Positions 56,231 through 63,956 are shown, counted from the first letter of the stretch. The stretch is DNA of 64,000 nt from Roseomonas alba (GCF_019430885.1 NZ_JAHYBZ010000003.1:602037-666036); one strand, 5' to 3'. Translations and numbers: made by a program. Notes: generated by a model from the letters alone, not told the origin.

Positions 56231-56887
56231 ATGAGGATTCTCGGCATCGAGGGCGCGCTCGCGCGCTGCTCCGTCGCCCTGCTGGATGGCGACGCGTGTC
56301 TTGCCCTGCGCCAGGCTGAAGCTGCGCGCGGCCACCCCGCCCTGCTGCCGCGCTTCGTCGCGGAGGTGCTGAGCGACGCCGGGATCACCGCTGCCGCGCT
56401 CGATGCCGTGGCGGTCGGGGTCGGGCCGGGCGGTTTCACCGGCCTGCGGGCGGCCATCGCCCTGGCCGAGGGCCTGGCGCACGGCGCCGGCCGCCCGCTG
56501 GTCGGCGTGACGACGGGCGAGGCGCTCGCCGCCGCCCTGCCGGATGCGTTGCGGGCGGGCCGGACGCTCTGGGCCGCGATCGACAATCGCCGCGGCCGCG
56601 CAGTGATCGAGGTCTTCCCCGCCGGCGCGGCCAGCCCCGGGCCACCGGTGGTTGCGCCTCTCGACGCGCTGCCGGCCGCCGCCGGCCCGGTCCTGGTGTT
56701 GGGAGATGCGGCGGAGGTCGTGGCCGGGCTGTTGCGCGCCCGCGGCGACGCGGCCGAGGCCCATCCCGGCCTACCCCATGCCGAAGCCGTCGCGCAGGTC
56801 GCCGTGCGGCGTCTGGCCGGTATGCTGCCGCCGCGCGGGGCCGCGCCGCTCTACGCCGAGCCCCCGGCCGTCACGGCCCCGGCATGA
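56231..56887 (+). CDS. tsaB: tRNA N6-threonylcarbamoyladenosine biosynthesis protein TsaB
   Basis: This 218-aa protein is a partner of TsaD in making t6A37 of tRNAs. The ASKHA-type N-terminus MRILGIEGALARCSVALLDGD is standard, followed by the helical PALLPRFVAEVLSDAGI segment and the diagnostic VGVGPGGFTGLRAAIALAEGLAHG. WAAIDNRRGRAVIEVF supplies the second strand pair. It overlaps rimI by 4 nt. tsaB-rimI adjacency is conserved in many proteobacteria and begins a set that continues here as mucR-fur-olsB. Confidence 0.94.
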   Translation: MRILGIEGALARCSVALLDGDACLALRQAEAARGHPALLPRFVAEVLSDAGITAAALDAVAVGVGPGGFTGLRAAIALAEGLAHGAGRPLVGVTTGEALAAALPDALRAGRTLWAAIDNRRGRAVIEVFPAGAASPGPPVVAPLDALPAAAGPVLVLGDAAEVVAGLLRARGDAAEAHPGLPHAEAVAQVAVRRLAGMLPPRGAAPLYAEPPAVTAPA

Positions 56888-57348
56888 CAATCCGCCGTGT
56901 CGGCGCCGAGGCCGCCCCGCTCCTCGCCCTGCTGCATGCGGAGGCCTTCCCCCCGGCCCAACGCTGGGGTGCGGAGGCGATCGGTCTGCTGCTCGACCTG
57001 CCGGGGCATGTCGCGCTGCTGGCCGCCAACGACGATGCGCCCGTTGGTTTCGTCATGGGGCGTGCGGCGGCAGGGGAAGCCGAAGTCCTGACCCTGGCTG
57101 TCCGTCCGGAGGCGCGGCGCGGCGGCCTCGGTCGCGCTCTGATGGGCGCTCTGCTGGCCGAGGTGAGCGGGCTGGGCGCGACGGAACTCTTTCTCGAGGT
57201 CGCCGAATCGAACGTCGCGGGGCGGGCACTCTATGCGGGCCTGGGTGCTGTCGAAGCCGGGCGGCGGCGACGCTACTACCCTGATGGCGGCGACGCGCTG
57301 GTATTGCGCCTGCCGGTCATCCGCCCCGACGCAGAAGCAGACGCATGA
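56884..57348 (+). CDS. rimI: Ribosomal-protein-alanine N-acetyltransferase (RimI-like GNAT)
   Basis: The 154-aa GNAT enzyme has LLALLHAEAFPPAQRWGAEAI at the N-terminus. The acetyl-CoA pyrophosphate loop VRPEARRGGLGRALMGALL has the Q/RxxGxG/A pattern. ELFLEVAESNVAGRALYAGLGAVEAGRRRRYYPDGGDALVL completes the RimI signature. The gene overlaps tsaB by 4 nt. Its 3' end overlaps the convergent TusA-like gene by 32 nt. Specificity for S18 N-terminus is inferred from the tsaB neighbour. Confidence 0.9.
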   Translation: MTIRRVGAEAAPLLALLHAEAFPPAQRWGAEAIGLLLDLPGHVALLAANDDAPVGFVMGRAAAGEAEVLTLAVRPEARRGGLGRALMGALLAEVSGLGATELFLEVAESNVAGRALYAGLGAVEAGRRRRYYPDGGDALVLRLPVIRPDAEADA

Positions 57349-57562
57349 TTCCGCCTGCTTCATCAGTCATAGCCAATATTGTGTGACCCTGTTCTTCGGC
57401 TGTGCGTGGAACATTTCGGCGCGGTTCCTCGCCACGCAACAGCACTTCCAGCACCGTCCCCGGCGGCATCCGGTCCAGTGCCAACCGCACCCGTACGAAG
57501 GTCATGGGACAAGTCTCATTTTGAATGTCCAAGGTGGAATTGACGCTTATTTCTTCGACCAT
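57317..57562 (-). CDS. TusA/SirA-like sulfurtransferase family protein
   Basis: The 81-aa cytoplasmic protein contains the TusA-type motif DIQNETCPMTFVRVRLAL, with Cys in the CP-x-T position that carries persulfide in TusA proteins. A conserved ...MPPGTVLEVLLRGEEPRRNVPR follows. The helix/strand pattern and length fit the family. The start is uncertain: ATG 57562 (MVEEISV) or GTG 57595. It is convergent with rimI, sharing 32 nt, and divergent from mucR. It is not part of the conserved tsaB-rimI-fur set. The sulfur acceptor is unknown. Confidence 0.8.
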   Translation of the reverse strand: MVEEISVNSTLDIQNETCPMTFVRVRLALDRMPPGTVLEVLLRGEEPRRNVPRTAEEQGHTILAMTDEAGGIMRLLLRRGG

Positions 57563-57667
57563 TGATGGAGAAATTGCATGTGTCACCGATTTCACTCCAC
57601 TAGGAATTGCAGGGCCTAGCGACCAACGGTAGAAGCGTTGACGCTAGGGTTACAGGGGGCTTGTAAA

Positions 57668-58096
57668 GTGGCCGAATCGAACACGCAGGGCGAACTGCTG
57701 GGACTGACAGCTCAGATCGTTTCTGCCCATGTCTCGCACAACCCGGTTCCCGCTGCGGAACTGCCGGGGCTGATCCAGGAGGTCTTCCGCACGCTCTCCG
57801 GCGTCGGCAGCCGTCCCGCGCCTGAGCCCGAACGTCCGCAGCCCGCCGTGCCGGTCAAAAAGTCGATCACGCCGGGCTATCTGATCTGCCTCGAGGACGG
57901 GAAGAAGCTGAAGATGCTGAAGCGGCATCTGAAGACAGCCTACAACCTGTCGCCGGAGCAGTATCGTGAGCGCTGGGGTCTGCCGCCGGACTACCCGATG
58001 GTGGCGCCGGACTACGCCAAACACCGCTCCTCGCTCGCGAAGAAGATCGGCCTCGGCACGACGCCGCGTGCGCGCGCGGGCAAGTCGAAGGGCTGA
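57668..58096 (+). CDS. mucR: MucR/Ros-family transcriptional regulator
   Basis: The 142-aa zinc-finger-type regulator of alphaproteobacteria controls exopolysaccharide, motility and cell-cycle genes in relatives. The N-terminus (LLGLTAQIVSAHVSHNPVPAAELPGLIQEVFRTL) is the oligomerisation region. The C-terminal DNA-binding part has YLICLEDGKKLKMLKRHLKTAYNL, with Cys74, Asp77 and His87, and then ERWGLPPDYPMVAPDYAKHRS. The last Ros-type ligand position appears to be Tyr92, so zinc may be bound differently or not at all. The GTG start at 57668 fits the family. It lies upstream of fur. Confidence 0.93.
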   Translation: MAESNTQGELLGLTAQIVSAHVSHNPVPAAELPGLIQEVFRTLSGVGSRPAPEPERPQPAVPVKKSITPGYLICLEDGKKLKMLKRHLKTAYNLSPEQYRERWGLPPDYPMVAPDYAKHRSSLAKKIGLGTTPRARAGKSKG

Positions 58097-58227
58097 GCGG
58101 CCGCAGATGTCGCGTGCGACTATCGGGGCGATAGGCGCCTTGGCAGTGGCCTGACAGGGCGGCGGGGACTATCGTTCCCGCTGCGCCGACTTGTGGCGCG
58201 TGACCGTTCCGGGATACCGACCACCGC

Positions 58228-58728
58228 ATGGAGACCCGCATCCAGGCCCGCCCGCCCGCCCAGGACCGCGCCCCGTCGCGCATCGAGCAACTCTGCATCG
58301 AGCGTGGACTGAAGATGACCGGCCAGCGCCGGCTGATCGCGCGCGTGCTGAGCGAGGCTGAGGACCATCCGGATGTCGAGGACGTGTACCGCCGCGCACT
58401 CGCACTCGATAACAAGGTGTCGATCGCGACCGTCTATCGGACCGTCCGCCTGCTCGAGGAGAAGGGGATCCTCGAACGCCGCGACTTCGGCGGCGGCCGC
58501 GCCCGCTACGATCCGGCCGATCGCGGCCATCACCACCATCTGATCGACGTCGATACCGGCAAGGTCATCGAATTCGCCGACGAGGAGTTCGAGGAACTGG
58601 CCCGGATCATGGCCCGCCGCCTCGGCTTCGTGCTGGTCGGACAGAGGCTTGAGCTTTTCGGCCGCCGCGCCGAACCCGTCGAGGCCGAGGCCCCGGGCAA
58701 GCGCCGGAAGCCCGGACGCGAATCGTGA
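58228..58728 (+). CDS. fur: Fur-family metal-responsive regulator (Mur-like)
   Basis: The 166-aa regulator has an N-terminal winged helix (IEQLCIERGLKMTGQRRLIARVL, with the recognition helix SIATVYRTVRLL near residues 66-76). The metal-binding domain has GHHHHLIDVDTGKVIEF, with His101-104 but no CxxC zinc site. This is typical of alphaproteobacterial Fur/Mur, which sense manganese or iron. The C-terminus is a basic tail (PGKRRKPGRES). It overlaps the next gene by 4 nt (GTGA), so the two are coupled. Confidence 0.93.
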   Translation: METRIQARPPAQDRAPSRIEQLCIERGLKMTGQRRLIARVLSEAEDHPDVEDVYRRALALDNKVSIATVYRTVRLLEEKGILERRDFGGGRARYDPADRGHHHHLIDVDTGKVIEFADEEFEELARIMARRLGFVLVGQRLELFGRRAEPVEAEAPGKRRKPGRES

Positions 58729-59531
58729 CCGATCAGGATGACCCCGACTTCGGGGAACTGCGTGCCGGCAATCTCGGCGTGCGTCTTGCCAGGGACCAGG
58801 CCGAGGTCGATGCCAGCCAGGCGCTGCGCTATCGCGTCTTCTATGGCGAGATGGGCGCCCATGCCGATGCCGAGACCACGGCGACGCAGCGCGACCGCGA
58901 CGAATTCGACGCCGTCGCCGAGCATCTGCTGGTGGTCGACCATGACCGCGGCGAGGGTGCCGAATCGGTCGTCGGGTCCTATCGCCTGATCCGCCGGGCC
59001 GCCGCCGCACGGCTGGGGCGCTGGTATTCGGCGTCGGAATACGACATCTCCCGCATCGTCGCCGTCGAGGGCGAGATCGTCGAATGCGGTCGGTCCTGCG
59101 TCGATCCCGCCTATCGCACCCGGGCGGCGCTGCAGCTCATGTGGGCAGGCATCGCGGCCTATGTGTTCCGGCATCGCATCGCGATCCTCTTCGGCTGCGC
59201 CTCGCTGCCGGGCACCGATCTCGATGCGCTCGCGGACCAGCTCACCTACCTCGCCGCGAACCACATGGCGCCGGAGGACATCCGCCCCCGTGCGCTGCCC
59301 GAACGTTATGTCGAGATGCTGCGCAAGGATCCGGCGACGATCGACGTGAAGGGGACGCTCATCGACCTGCCGCCGCTGGTGAAGGGCTATCTGCGCCTGG
59401 GCGGCTTCGTCGGCGACGGCGCCGTGATCGATGAGCAGTTCAACACCACCGACGTCGCGGTGCTGGTAAAGACCGAGCTGATCACCGGCAAATACGCCAA
59501 GCACTACGAACGGAAGCTGCGCGACGCATAG
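58725..59531 (+). CDS. olsB: L-ornithine N-alpha-acyltransferase (OlsB-type)
   Basis: The 268-aa GNAT-superfamily acyltransferase makes lyso-ornithine lipid from ornithine and acyl-ACP. Conserved segments are ALRYRVFYGEMGAHAD, DRDEFDAVAEHLLVVDH and the CIVDP-like block EIVECGRSCVDPAYRTRAALQLMWAGIAAYVFRHRI, then LFGCASLPGTD. PPLVKGYLRLGGFVGDGAVIDEQFNTTDV is diagnostic. No olsA is next to it. The GTG start at 58725 overlaps fur by 4 nt, a common arrangement in alphaproteobacteria. The usual downstream miaB is absent; an EamA gene converges on it. Confidence 0.88.
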   Translation: MTDQDDPDFGELRAGNLGVRLARDQAEVDASQALRYRVFYGEMGAHADAETTATQRDRDEFDAVAEHLLVVDHDRGEGAESVVGSYRLIRRAAAARLGRWYSASEYDISRIVAVEGEIVECGRSCVDPAYRTRAALQLMWAGIAAYVFRHRIAILFGCASLPGTDLDALADQLTYLAANHMAPEDIRPRALPERYVEMLRKDPATIDVKGTLIDLPPLVKGYLRLGGFVGDGAVIDEQFNTTDVAVLVKTELITGKYAKHYERKLRDA

Positions 59532-60409
59532 GCCAGCGGCCGCCCGTCGATCGCCGCGAGCCCCAGGCCGATCAGCGCCATGCCCAGCAGATGGCGCGGT
59601 TCCAGCGCCTCATGCAGCACGAGGGTGCCGAGCAGGATGGCGCTGACCGGGATCAGGAAGGTGACCAGCAGCAGGTTCACCGCCCCGGCCAGCGCCAGGA
59701 TGCGGAAGTACAGGACGTAGGCCGCCGCGGTGGACAGCCCCGCGAGGCCCAGCACGGCGCCGATGGTAGCGCCCGACGGCATCGCCAGCCCCCAGGGCCG
59801 GTCGATCAGCAGGGCTAGCGGCGCCATCATCAGCGTCGATGCCGTCACCTGGCCGAGCGCCGCCTGCATCGGCGCGACGCCGATCGCACGGAAGCGCCGC
59901 CCGAAGACGCCGGCGCAGGCATAGGAGAAGGTCGCCGCGAGCATCGCCGCCGTCGCCGGCCCGGCCACCGTCGCGCCGGTCAGGATGGCCGGCCCCATCA
60001 TCGCCGCTACGCCGGCGAAGCCGAGCAGCACCCCGGCGATCTTTCCCGGTGTCACCCTTTCCTCGACGGTCACGACATGGGCGACCAGCACTGTCCAGAG
60101 CGGCGTCGTCGCATTCAGGATCGAGGCCAGGCCCGAGGGCAGCGTCTGCTGCGCCCAGACGATCAGGCTGAACGGTACGACGTTGTTCAGCAGCGCCATG
60201 ATCCCAATGGCCCGCCACGCCGGCGCTCCGCGCGGCGCGGCGACACCAAGCAGCGGCAGGGCCAGCCAAAGCAGGCCCGCGGCCAACGCGACGCGCAGCG
60301 CAACCAGGGTGAGCGGCGGGATCTCCGCCACGGCGACGCCGACGAAGAAGAAGGAGCCGCCCCAAAGGACGGACAGGGCGAGAAGGAAGGACCAGGCAAG
60401 GGCGGACAT
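59504..60409 (-). CDS. DMT-superfamily (EamA) transporter
   Basis: The 301-aa inner-membrane protein has ten hydrophobic helices in two EamA repeats. It shows LLALSVLWGGSFFFVGVAVAEIPPLTLVALRV at the first helices, NNVVPFSLIVWAQQTLPSGLASILNATTPLW before the end of the first half and VTFLIPVSAILLGTLVLHEALEP in the second. The NNVVPFSLI and IPVSAILLG patterns are typical of this subgroup. The ATG at 60409 is used. The 3' end overlaps olsB by 28 nt on the other strand. Substrate unknown. Repeat R10 lies upstream. Confidence 0.88.
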   Translation of the reverse strand: MSALAWSFLLALSVLWGGSFFFVGVAVAEIPPLTLVALRVALAAGLLWLALPLLGVAAPRGAPAWRAIGIMALLNNVVPFSLIVWAQQTLPSGLASILNATTPLWTVLVAHVVTVEERVTPGKIAGVLLGFAGVAAMMGPAILTGATVAGPATAAMLAATFSYACAGVFGRRFRAIGVAPMQAALGQVTASTLMMAPLALLIDRPWGLAMPSGATIGAVLGLAGLSTAAAYVLYFRILALAGAVNLLLVTFLIPVSAILLGTLVLHEALEPRHLLGMALIGLGLAAIDGRPLAYASRSFRS

Positions 60410-60545
60410 GGCACGGTGATCGCGCGTAGCCACGACGAAGGACAGTCCGGGCGTTGCGGCCGTGCGTCCGACCGGGAGGGCATCTGGCTGCTCTCGGGGT
60501 CATCCGATCCGGATGCTGACGCTGTGGCAGTTGGACAGGCGCTCT

Positions 60546-60757
60546 CCCTCTGAGCCACCCCGCCAAGTGCTCGGAGCACCTGGAACGCAGACACCTGGCG
60601 CCCGGCAGAAAAGGCATGCCGCTCTCCGCCGAGCGCCTTGCGGGCGCAGGGGCGGGTTTCGGCGCAGGCTCTGCCGACGGCGCACGGCGCCAAGTAAAGG
60701 TTCCCAAAGGACCTGTGGCCTTTGGTGAGGTGGTTTGGAGGGGCAAAGCCCCTCCAA
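60546..60757. repeat. R10: hairpin element before the EamA gene
   Basis: The left unit is decayed (near 60546-60582; CCAAGTGCTC/GAGCACCTGG replaces the B core). The right unit has B (CCAAAGG at 60704 and GGCCTTTGG at 60717-60725) and a perfect 10-bp C with arms TTGGAGGGGC/GCCCCTCCAA around AAA (60735-60757). The TTGG/CCAA base of this stem is not found in the other copies and is fully compensated. The spacer 60612-60673 resembles that of R6. The right end lies 81 nt from the thiolase stop. Confidence 0.75.
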
Positions 60758-60838
60758 CTCAGCCGCGGAGAGCAGGCCAGTCGTCAGGAGGGCCCCGCAG
60801 CCTTCGCTGACGTGGTGGCGCGAACAAACCCCGCCAGC

Positions 60839-62023
60839 TCAGGCTGCCTCCAGGGCCAGCGCGATGCCTTGTCCGCCCCCGATGCACAGCGTGACCATGC
60901 CGCGGCGCAGCCCGTCCCGCTTCATCGCATGCAGCAGGCGCGTGACGAGCACCGCGCCGGTCGCACCGATCGGATGGCCGTGCGCGATGGCCCCGCCTTC
61001 GGGATTGACGATGTCCTCCGGCAGGCCGAGTTCCTGCACCACGGCCAGCGGCACCGCGGCGAAGGCCTCGTTGATCTCGATGCGTTCGAGGTCGCCGATG
61101 CTCCAGCCCGCGCGGTCCAGCGCGCGGCGAACGGCCGGCACCGGGCCCAGGCCGAACAACCCGGGTTCCACCGCCGCAACACCATAGGCGACGAGCCGCG
61201 CGCTCGGCGTCAGGCCACGGGCCTCGGCGAAGGCGCGGCTGGCGACCACCATCGCCGCCGCGCCACTGTTCAGCCCCGGCGAATTGCCGGCGGTGATGGT
61301 GCCCTCCGGCCGGAAGGCCGGGCGCAGCCGCGCCAGGCCCTCGACCGTCGTATCGGGGCGCGGCGCCTCGTCGCGCGCGAGGGATTCGTCGCCCTTGCGG
61401 CCCTTCACCGTGATCGGGACGATCTCCGCCTCGAAGCGCCCCGCCGCCTGCGCCGCGGCGAAGCGCTGCTGGGACCTTGCGGCGAAGCGATCCTGCGCTT
61501 CCCGCGTCAACTGCGCCTTGGTCACCAGGTCCTCGGTGTGCCAACCGGAATGCTTGTCGGAGAAGGCGTCGTTCAGCCCGTCCCGCAGCATGCTGTCATG
61601 GATCTCGGCCGGACCCATGCGATAGCCCCAGCGCCCGTTGTCGAGCAGGTAGGGCGCGCGATCCATGTTCTCCATGCCGCCGGCGATGGCGACGTCGTAC
61701 TGACCGGCGAGGATCTCCTGCGCGGCAGTGACGACGGCCTGCGCACCGGACCCACAGACGCGGTTCACCGTCATGGCCGGCACGCTCACCGGCAGGCCGC
61801 CGCCGATCGCCGCCTGGCGCGCCGGGTTCATCCGGTTGCCGGCCTGGATAACATTGCCGAGGATCACGCCGCCGATCGCCTCCGGCGCGAGACCACTGCG
61901 CGCCAGGGTCTCGCGCACCACGGCGGCGCCGAGTTCGGTCGCCGGCACGCCCTTCAGCGTGCCGCTATAGGCCCCTATCGCCGTGCGAACGGGGTTGCAG
62001 ATCAGGATGTCCTGAGCGGTCAC
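60839..62023 (-). CDS. Acetyl-CoA acetyltransferase (thiolase)
   Basis: The 394-aa type II thiolase condenses or cleaves acetoacetyl-CoA. The nucleophile Cys90 is in VNRVCGSGAQAV. The motifs NEAFAAVPLAVV, GGAIAHGHPIGATGA (catalytic His) and CIGGGQGIAL (acid/base Cys) are all present. The frame to 62149 is not coding: the GTG at 62023 has GGAGGAGG upstream and gives the family start MTAQDILICNPVRTAIG. The SDR gene lies 19 bp upstream. It may serve PHB or butanoate metabolism. It is probably controlled by the divergent TetR. Confidence 0.94.
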   Translation of the reverse strand: MTAQDILICNPVRTAIGAYSGTLKGVPATELGAAVVRETLARSGLAPEAIGGVILGNVIQAGNRMNPARQAAIGGGLPVSVPAMTVNRVCGSGAQAVVTAAQEILAGQYDVAIAGGMENMDRAPYLLDNGRWGYRMGPAEIHDSMLRDGLNDAFSDKHSGWHTEDLVTKAQLTREAQDRFAARSQQRFAAAQAAGRFEAEIVPITVKGRKGDESLARDEAPRPDTTVEGLARLRPAFRPEGTITAGNSPGLNSGAAAMVVASRAFAEARGLTPSARLVAYGVAAVEPGLFGLGPVPAVRRALDRAGWSIGDLERIEINEAFAAVPLAVVQELGLPEDIVNPEGGAIAHGHPIGATGAVLVTRLLHAMKRDGLRRGMVTLCIGGGQGIALALEAA

Positions 62024-62042
62024 GATGTCCTCCTCCCCGTCC

Positions 62043-62855
62043 TCACGCCGCCCGCGCGCCGGCACGGTAGCGGTCGGCGGCACGGTTGCGCGACAGGTTG
62101 GGACCCAGCGCGAGCCGCGCCGCATCGAGCTTCGACCAGTCGCCGACATCGGGCAAGGAAGGAATGGTCACCAGTTCCCCTGCGTCCAGACCGGCGAGGG
62201 CAGCATCTACCATTTCATCCACCTCCATCACCATCTCGGGAGGCAGGGCGTCGACGCTGGTGCCGGCGCCTTCCCAGATCGCGGTCCGGGTCGCGCCGGG
62301 CAGCACGGCCTGCACGCGCACGCCGCTGTCGCGCAGCTCGGCCGCGAGGCCCTGCGACAGTACCAGCATGAAGGCCTTGGTCGCCGCATAGACGGCGTTG
62401 AACATCTCGGGCGCCAGTCCGAGCACCGAGGCGATATTCACCAGCACCCCACCGCCGCGTGCCTTGAACGCCGCCCCCGCCGCGACGGCGAGGCGCATCG
62501 CCGCCACCGTGTTGAGCTGCACCATCGCGTCGAGCCGTGCGGGATCGGCCGCCGTCGCCGATCCCGCCACGGCCACGCCGGCGTTGTTCACCAGCAGGCG
62601 GATGCGCGCATCCTCGCGCAGGCGCTGCGCGACGCGCGCCACATCGGCGGGCTGCTGGAGGTCGGCAGGCAGGATCTCGACCGCGCGCCCGGTCTCGGCG
62701 CGCAGGCGCACCGCCAACTCCTCGAGACGTGCCGCATTGCGGGCGACCAGCAGCAGGTCGTGGCCGCGCCGCGCCAGACGATCGGCATAGACCGCGCCGA
62801 TGCCGGACGACGCGCCCGTGACGAGCGCCGTTCCGATGGTAGGGGATGAGGACAT
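62043..62855 (-). CDS. Short-chain dehydrogenase/reductase (SDR)
   Basis: The 270-aa classical SDR has the cofactor loop LVTGASSGIGAVYADRLARRG with TGASSGIG at residues 13-20. It also has VNNAGVAVAGS for the NNAG motif, the catalytic Tyr-Lys in AVYAATKAF, and NIASVLG for Ser. The C-terminal part is extended. It is first in a two-gene operon with the thiolase and is divergent from the TetR gene with two operator-like sites. The substrate is unknown; the thiolase neighbour suggests an acyl or hydroxy intermediate. Confidence 0.92.
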   Translation of the reverse strand: MSSSPTIGTALVTGASSGIGAVYADRLARRGHDLLLVARNAARLEELAVRLRAETGRAVEILPADLQQPADVARVAQRLREDARIRLLVNNAGVAVAGSATAADPARLDAMVQLNTVAAMRLAVAAGAAFKARGGGVLVNIASVLGLAPEMFNAVYAATKAFMLVLSQGLAAELRDSGVRVQAVLPGATRTAIWEGAGTSVDALPPEMVMEVDEMVDAALAGLDAGELVTIPSLPDVGDWSKLDAARLALGPNLSRNRAADRYRAGARAA

Positions 62856-63034
62856 GGGAGATCTCCGTTCGGGGGGTTTCACCCGCGCGCCGCGGCGCGG
62901 GAGATGAGGACCCGCACCCGGCCCTGTGCGGCGCGGGGCAGTGGCGCGACGATCCCGCCATCCGCCATGCGTCGGTCGCCGGCACCGAGGAAAGGGATCC
63001 GCATCGCAGCAGGGCTCCGCAGCAGGGATTTGTT

Positions 63035-63081
63035 TTTGATGACGATCGCCATCATTGATTGAGATTGCGATCGTCATCAAA
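63035..63081. promoter_or_regulatory. Paired TetR operator sites (CGATCG cores)
   Basis: The outer arms TTTGATGACGATCGC (63035-63049) and GCGATCGTCATCAAA (63067-63081) are perfect complements separated by 17 bases. Each arm contains its own palindrome-like core CGATCG (63043-63048 and 63068-63073), 25 bp apart centre to centre. The left core lies in GATGACGATCGCCATC, a near-perfect 16-bp dyad. The site lies between the divergent SDR and TetR genes, about 180 bp and 40 bp from the respective starts. Confidence 0.7.
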
Positions 63082-63121
63082 TCTGTCAAGGAGCACAGAT
63101 CGGACAAAGGAGGTCGCAACG

Positions 63122-63697
63122 GTGCGCGTTTCGAAGGAACAGGCTGCCGAGAACCGGGCCCGCATCCTGACCGAAGCCGCGCGGCTGTTCCGCGAGCGCG
63201 GCCTGTCAGGCGTCGGCGTGGATGCGCTGACCGAGGCGGCCGGCCTGACCCATGGCAGTCTCTACAGCCAGTTCGGATCGAAGGAGCGCCTGGCGGCGGA
63301 AGCGCTGGAAGCGGCCATGGCCGGCACGGCCCTCGCGCGCATCCCGGACGATGCCGGCCCGGAGGCCCTGGCCGGCATCGTCGCGAACTACCTCTCCCCG
63401 GCGCATCGCGACCGCCCGGGCAAGGGCTGCGCCTTCGCCGCGCTGGGCTGCGATGTCGCACGCCAGGGTCCGGCGCTGCGCGAGGTCTTCACGGGGGGCA
63501 TCCGCATGGCGGCGAAACGCCTGGCGATGCTGCTGCCGGGCCGGCGGCGACAGGCGTCTGAGGACCGCGCCCTCGCCCTGCTCTCCGCCATGGTCGGCGC
63601 GCTGATCCTCGCGCGCGCCGTGGACGACCCTGCGCTGTCGGACCGGATCCTGGCGGCGACGAGGACAGCCCTTACGGCAGAGGGCGTCGAAGCTTAG
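63122..63697 (+). CDS. TetR-family transcriptional regulator
   Basis: The 191-aa regulator has the DNA-binding segment NRARILTEAARLFRERGLSGVGVDALTEAAGLTHGSLYSQFGSKERL at residues about 10-55. The effector domain has KGCAFAALGCDVARQGPALREVF, with two Cys that may sense reactive compounds. This CAF..LGCDVARQ pattern is found in TetR_C_16-like regulators near oxidoreductases. The GTG at 63122 has AAAGGAGGT at 63106-63114, a strong ribosome-binding site. It is divergent from the SDR-thiolase operon and the gap holds paired palindromes, so it probably represses that operon and itself. Confidence 0.92.
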   Translation: MRVSKEQAAENRARILTEAARLFRERGLSGVGVDALTEAAGLTHGSLYSQFGSKERLAAEALEAAMAGTALARIPDDAGPEALAGIVANYLSPAHRDRPGKGCAFAALGCDVARQGPALREVFTGGIRMAAKRLAMLLPGRRRQASEDRALALLSAMVGALILARAVDDPALSDRILAATRTALTAEGVEA

Positions 63698-63710
63698 GCG
63701 GTGTGGGAAC

Positions 63711-63756
63711 CGAGAGGGGCTTTGCCCCTCTCGAACTCTCCCCAGCAAAGGCCACT
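63711..63756. repeat. R11: truncated hairpin unit after TetR gene
   Basis: A perfect 10-bp C hairpin (CGAGAGGGGC at 63711-63720, TTT loop, complement at 63724-63733) begins 14 nt after the TetR stop. The unit continues toward B (CAAAGGCCAC, to 63756) but stops after the left arm of B, where the expected GGCCTTTGG is missing. The C base pair CG/CG differs from the other copies. Confidence 0.7.
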
Positions 63757-63801
63757 GTAGCGAGCCACAACGTTCCGGAAATTCTGTCACAAGGTTCCGG
63801 A
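63757..63801. mobile_element. Possible insertion-sequence end at the R11 break
   Basis: The break in the R11 unit is followed by TGTAGCGAGCCACAACG. The motif GTTCCGGA occurs twice in this stretch, at 63772-63779 and 63794-63801, 22 bp apart. A TG start and repeated internal motifs are typical of ends of several IS families. No transposase or second end is visible in the remaining 200 bp, so this is a hypothesis. Confidence 0.3.
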
Positions 63802-63956
63802 CCCCTTTTAGATATCCATTCAACGCCCTCTAAGAGCCCCCTCAGAGCCTGAGCATTACATGAGTTTTGGCCCTCGACGCACGGCCGCGAAATCGGCCTG
63901 CCCCACGCATACCTGCCCGGCTGTTACGGGCAGGGCGAATCGGGCCATAATCTGGC

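Noticed and set aside
57636..57664. A TTGACG/TTGTAA pair with 17-base spacing before mucR, resembling a sigma-70 promoter.
   Set aside because: The -10 element would lie directly on the GTG start, so transcription would begin inside the gene.
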